Part shown: piece after piece, positions 62,960-64,000 of the stretch | Position numbering within the stretch: the stretch's first letter is position 1 | Layout: every line of letters starts with the position of its first letter | Assembly: GCF_002220365.1 (NCBI RefSeq) | Contig: NZ_MTHB01000165.1 | Span: forward strand, 1-64,000 | Length of the DNA stretch: 64,000 nt | Direction: 5' to 3' | Origin: Caballeronia sordidicola | Lineage (GTDB): Bacteria > Pseudomonadota > Gammaproteobacteria > Burkholderiales > Burkholderiaceae | Position numbers and translations under genes: made by a program | The notes under the pieces: generated by a model | The model's database searches: none | Told to the model about the DNA's origin: nothing | What the model saw: only the letters and a program-made list of their open reading frames with translations

Positions 62960-63372
62960 CGTCATCTACCGGAAAAGTGCCGCAAATCAGGCTGAGAGAA
63001 AAAACCAACACGCCGTTCCCCGGAATTGCGGGAACGGCGGTTCGTGTCGGCTGACCCTGTCATGCGCCCAGGGTCAGCCTTTGCATTCATTCTGCATAGT
63101 GATGCCCGGCGCAAAACCGGGCGCAAAACCGGGCGCCAAACGCGACTCAACGCCATTGTAAACGCGTCGGGCGGACGACTCGATTTTGGTTCATCGACGG
63201 TGAGGCTGCAGGCGAAACCGCCCACTACGCCGTCCGAGGATGGCCATCTCAAAAAAAGCCGTCCAGCGGGCCGTTCAAACGCCTGCCTGGCGCTTGCCCG
63301 AGGCTTATGCTCCAACGCACGCTGGCCCCGCCAAACCCTGTCAAACCGGGGCTGAAGCGCTTATCGACTTGC
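62960..63372. other. intergenic region between fba and purC
   Basis: About 410 bases with no supported gene. It holds a hairpin (listed) and 2.7 copies of a 12-base repeat GCGCAAAACCGG at 63109-63142. Probably terminator of fba and promoter of purC. Confidence 0.4.
63011..63039 (-). terminator. hairpin upstream of purC, possible terminator or attenuator
   Basis: 10-base arms CGCCGTTCCC and GGGAACGGCG with a nine-base loop. On the minus strand six T follow after six other bases. It could end the fba transcript or control purC. Confidence 0.6.
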
Positions 63373-64000
63373 TTACCTGACGATTTGAGCCAGTTCGCCG
63401 GACTTGTACTTCTCGGCGATTTTATCGAGCGGGACCGGTTTGATCTTGCTCGCCTGGCCTTCGCAGCCGAATTGCATGTAGCGTTCGAGGCAGATTTTCC
63501 TGGCTGCCTCGCGGGCCGGTTTCAGGTAGTCACGCGGATCGAATTTCGACGGATTTTCGCCGAAATAGCGGCGGATTGCACCCGTTATTGCAAGCCGCAG
63601 GTCGGTATCGATGTTCACCTTGCGAACGCCGTGACGAATTCCTTCCTGGATTTCCTCGACCGGCACGCCATAGGTTTCCCTCATGTCGCCGCCGAATTCG
63701 CGGATTTCGGCCAGCAGGTTCTGCGGCACCGACGACGATCCGTGCATCACCAGGTGCGTGTTCGGAATGCGCTGGTGGATTTCCTTGATGCGCTGGATGG
63801 CGAGGATATCGCCCGTTGGCTTCTTGGTGAATTTATACGCACCGTGCGATGTGCCGATGGCAATAGCCAGCGCGTCGCATTGGGTTTTCTTCACGAAGTC
63901 GGCGGCTTGTTCGACGTCGGTGAGCAACTGCTCGCGCGTCATGGTGCCTTCGGCGCCGTGGCCGTCTTCCTTGTCGCCCTTCATGGTTTCGAGCGAGCCG
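63373..64000 (-). CDS. fba: fructose-1,6-bisphosphate aldolase class II, C-terminal part (5' end outside window)
   Basis: Splits fructose 1,6-bisphosphate in glycolysis and works in reverse in gluconeogenesis. The frame is open to the window edge with SLETMKGDKEDGHGAEGTMT, an internal family motif, so the ATG at 63984 is not the start. IAIGTSHGAYKF, HGSSSVPQ (zinc-ligand His) and GVRKVNIDTDLRLA are conserved, typical of the Calvin-cycle-like class IIA subtype. Upstream neighbour of the pur genes on the same strand. Confidence 0.95.
   Translation of the reverse strand, partial: GSLETMKGDKEDGHGAEGTMTREQLLTDVEQAADFVKKTQCDALAIAIGTSHGAYKFTKKPTGDILAIQRIKEIHQRIPNTHLVMHGSSSVPQNLLAEIREFGGDMRETYGVPVEEIQEGIRHGVRKVNIDTDLRLAITGAIRRYFGENPSKFDPRDYLKPAREAARKICLERYMQFGCEGQASKIKPVPLDKIAEKYKSGELAQIVR

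Overview
The window looks like a stretch of chromosome from a member of the Burkholderiaceae (Paraburkholderia/Caballeronia/Burkholderia type). It is GC-rich, and the gene order fba-purC-purE-purK-tsaC, the hmgA-fahA operon with a DUF2783 gene and an MBL-fold gene, a BpeAB-OprB-like RND pump with a divergent TetR gene, and the smoEFGK-like polyol ABC operon all fit that family. The species assignment is inference; there is no rRNA or tRNA gene here to confirm it.

Layout. 1-6456: the end of an MFS exporter gene, then a five-gene minus-strand operon for homogentisate/tyrosine breakdown (MBL-fold protein, FAD monooxygenase, DUF2783, hmgA, fahA). 6643-7470: a degenerate EAL-domain protein. 7587-10660 and 15494-19549: two copies of an accessory cassette with lower GC. 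Each has PAAR-domain proteins, an M35/aspzincin metallopeptidase (probable type VI secretion cargo), Sec-exported OmpA-like proteins, and a convergent gene of unknown family. The first copy is rearranged and partly broken; the second has a frameshifted peptidase. The cassettes sit on both sides of dalD-xylB-sorC (11273-15356). The second is followed by a frameshifted membrane-anchored protein and an integrase remnant (19879-21019). 21113-27270: the rest of the polyol locus (ABC ATPase, HAD phosphatase, two permeases, binding protein, SDR dehydrogenase).

27699-30349: a zinc ABC importer (znuA, znuC, znuB). 30397-32421: glutathione-dependent formaldehyde detoxification (fghA, frmA). 32480-34144: an AGE-family epimerase and a deleted FGGY-kinase remnant. 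34547-35920: an NCS2 purine permease. 36018-43260: RND efflux pump and its TetR regulator. 43295-45282: CoxG-like, DUF427 and a small secreted protein. 45507-49095: a DegQ/DegP-type protease next to a two-component system, with matching YTTAAG direct repeats upstream of both. 49239-53945: acetylpolyamine amidohydrolase-like, M20 amidohydrolase, MHS transporter and a divergent LysR gene. 54121-57159: dacB and a GDSL lipoprotein. 57319-58814: a frameshifted archaeal-type ATPase next to two related palindromes. 59017-64000: tsaC, purK, purE, purC and the end of fba.

The main point of interest is the duplicated PAAR/M35/OmpA-like cassette. It appears to have split a once collinear polyol operon: outward-facing copies of the unknown gene's 5' end flank dalD-xylB-sorC, and inverting that block and removing the cassettes would place dalD and xylB directly downstream of the ABC genes on the same strand.
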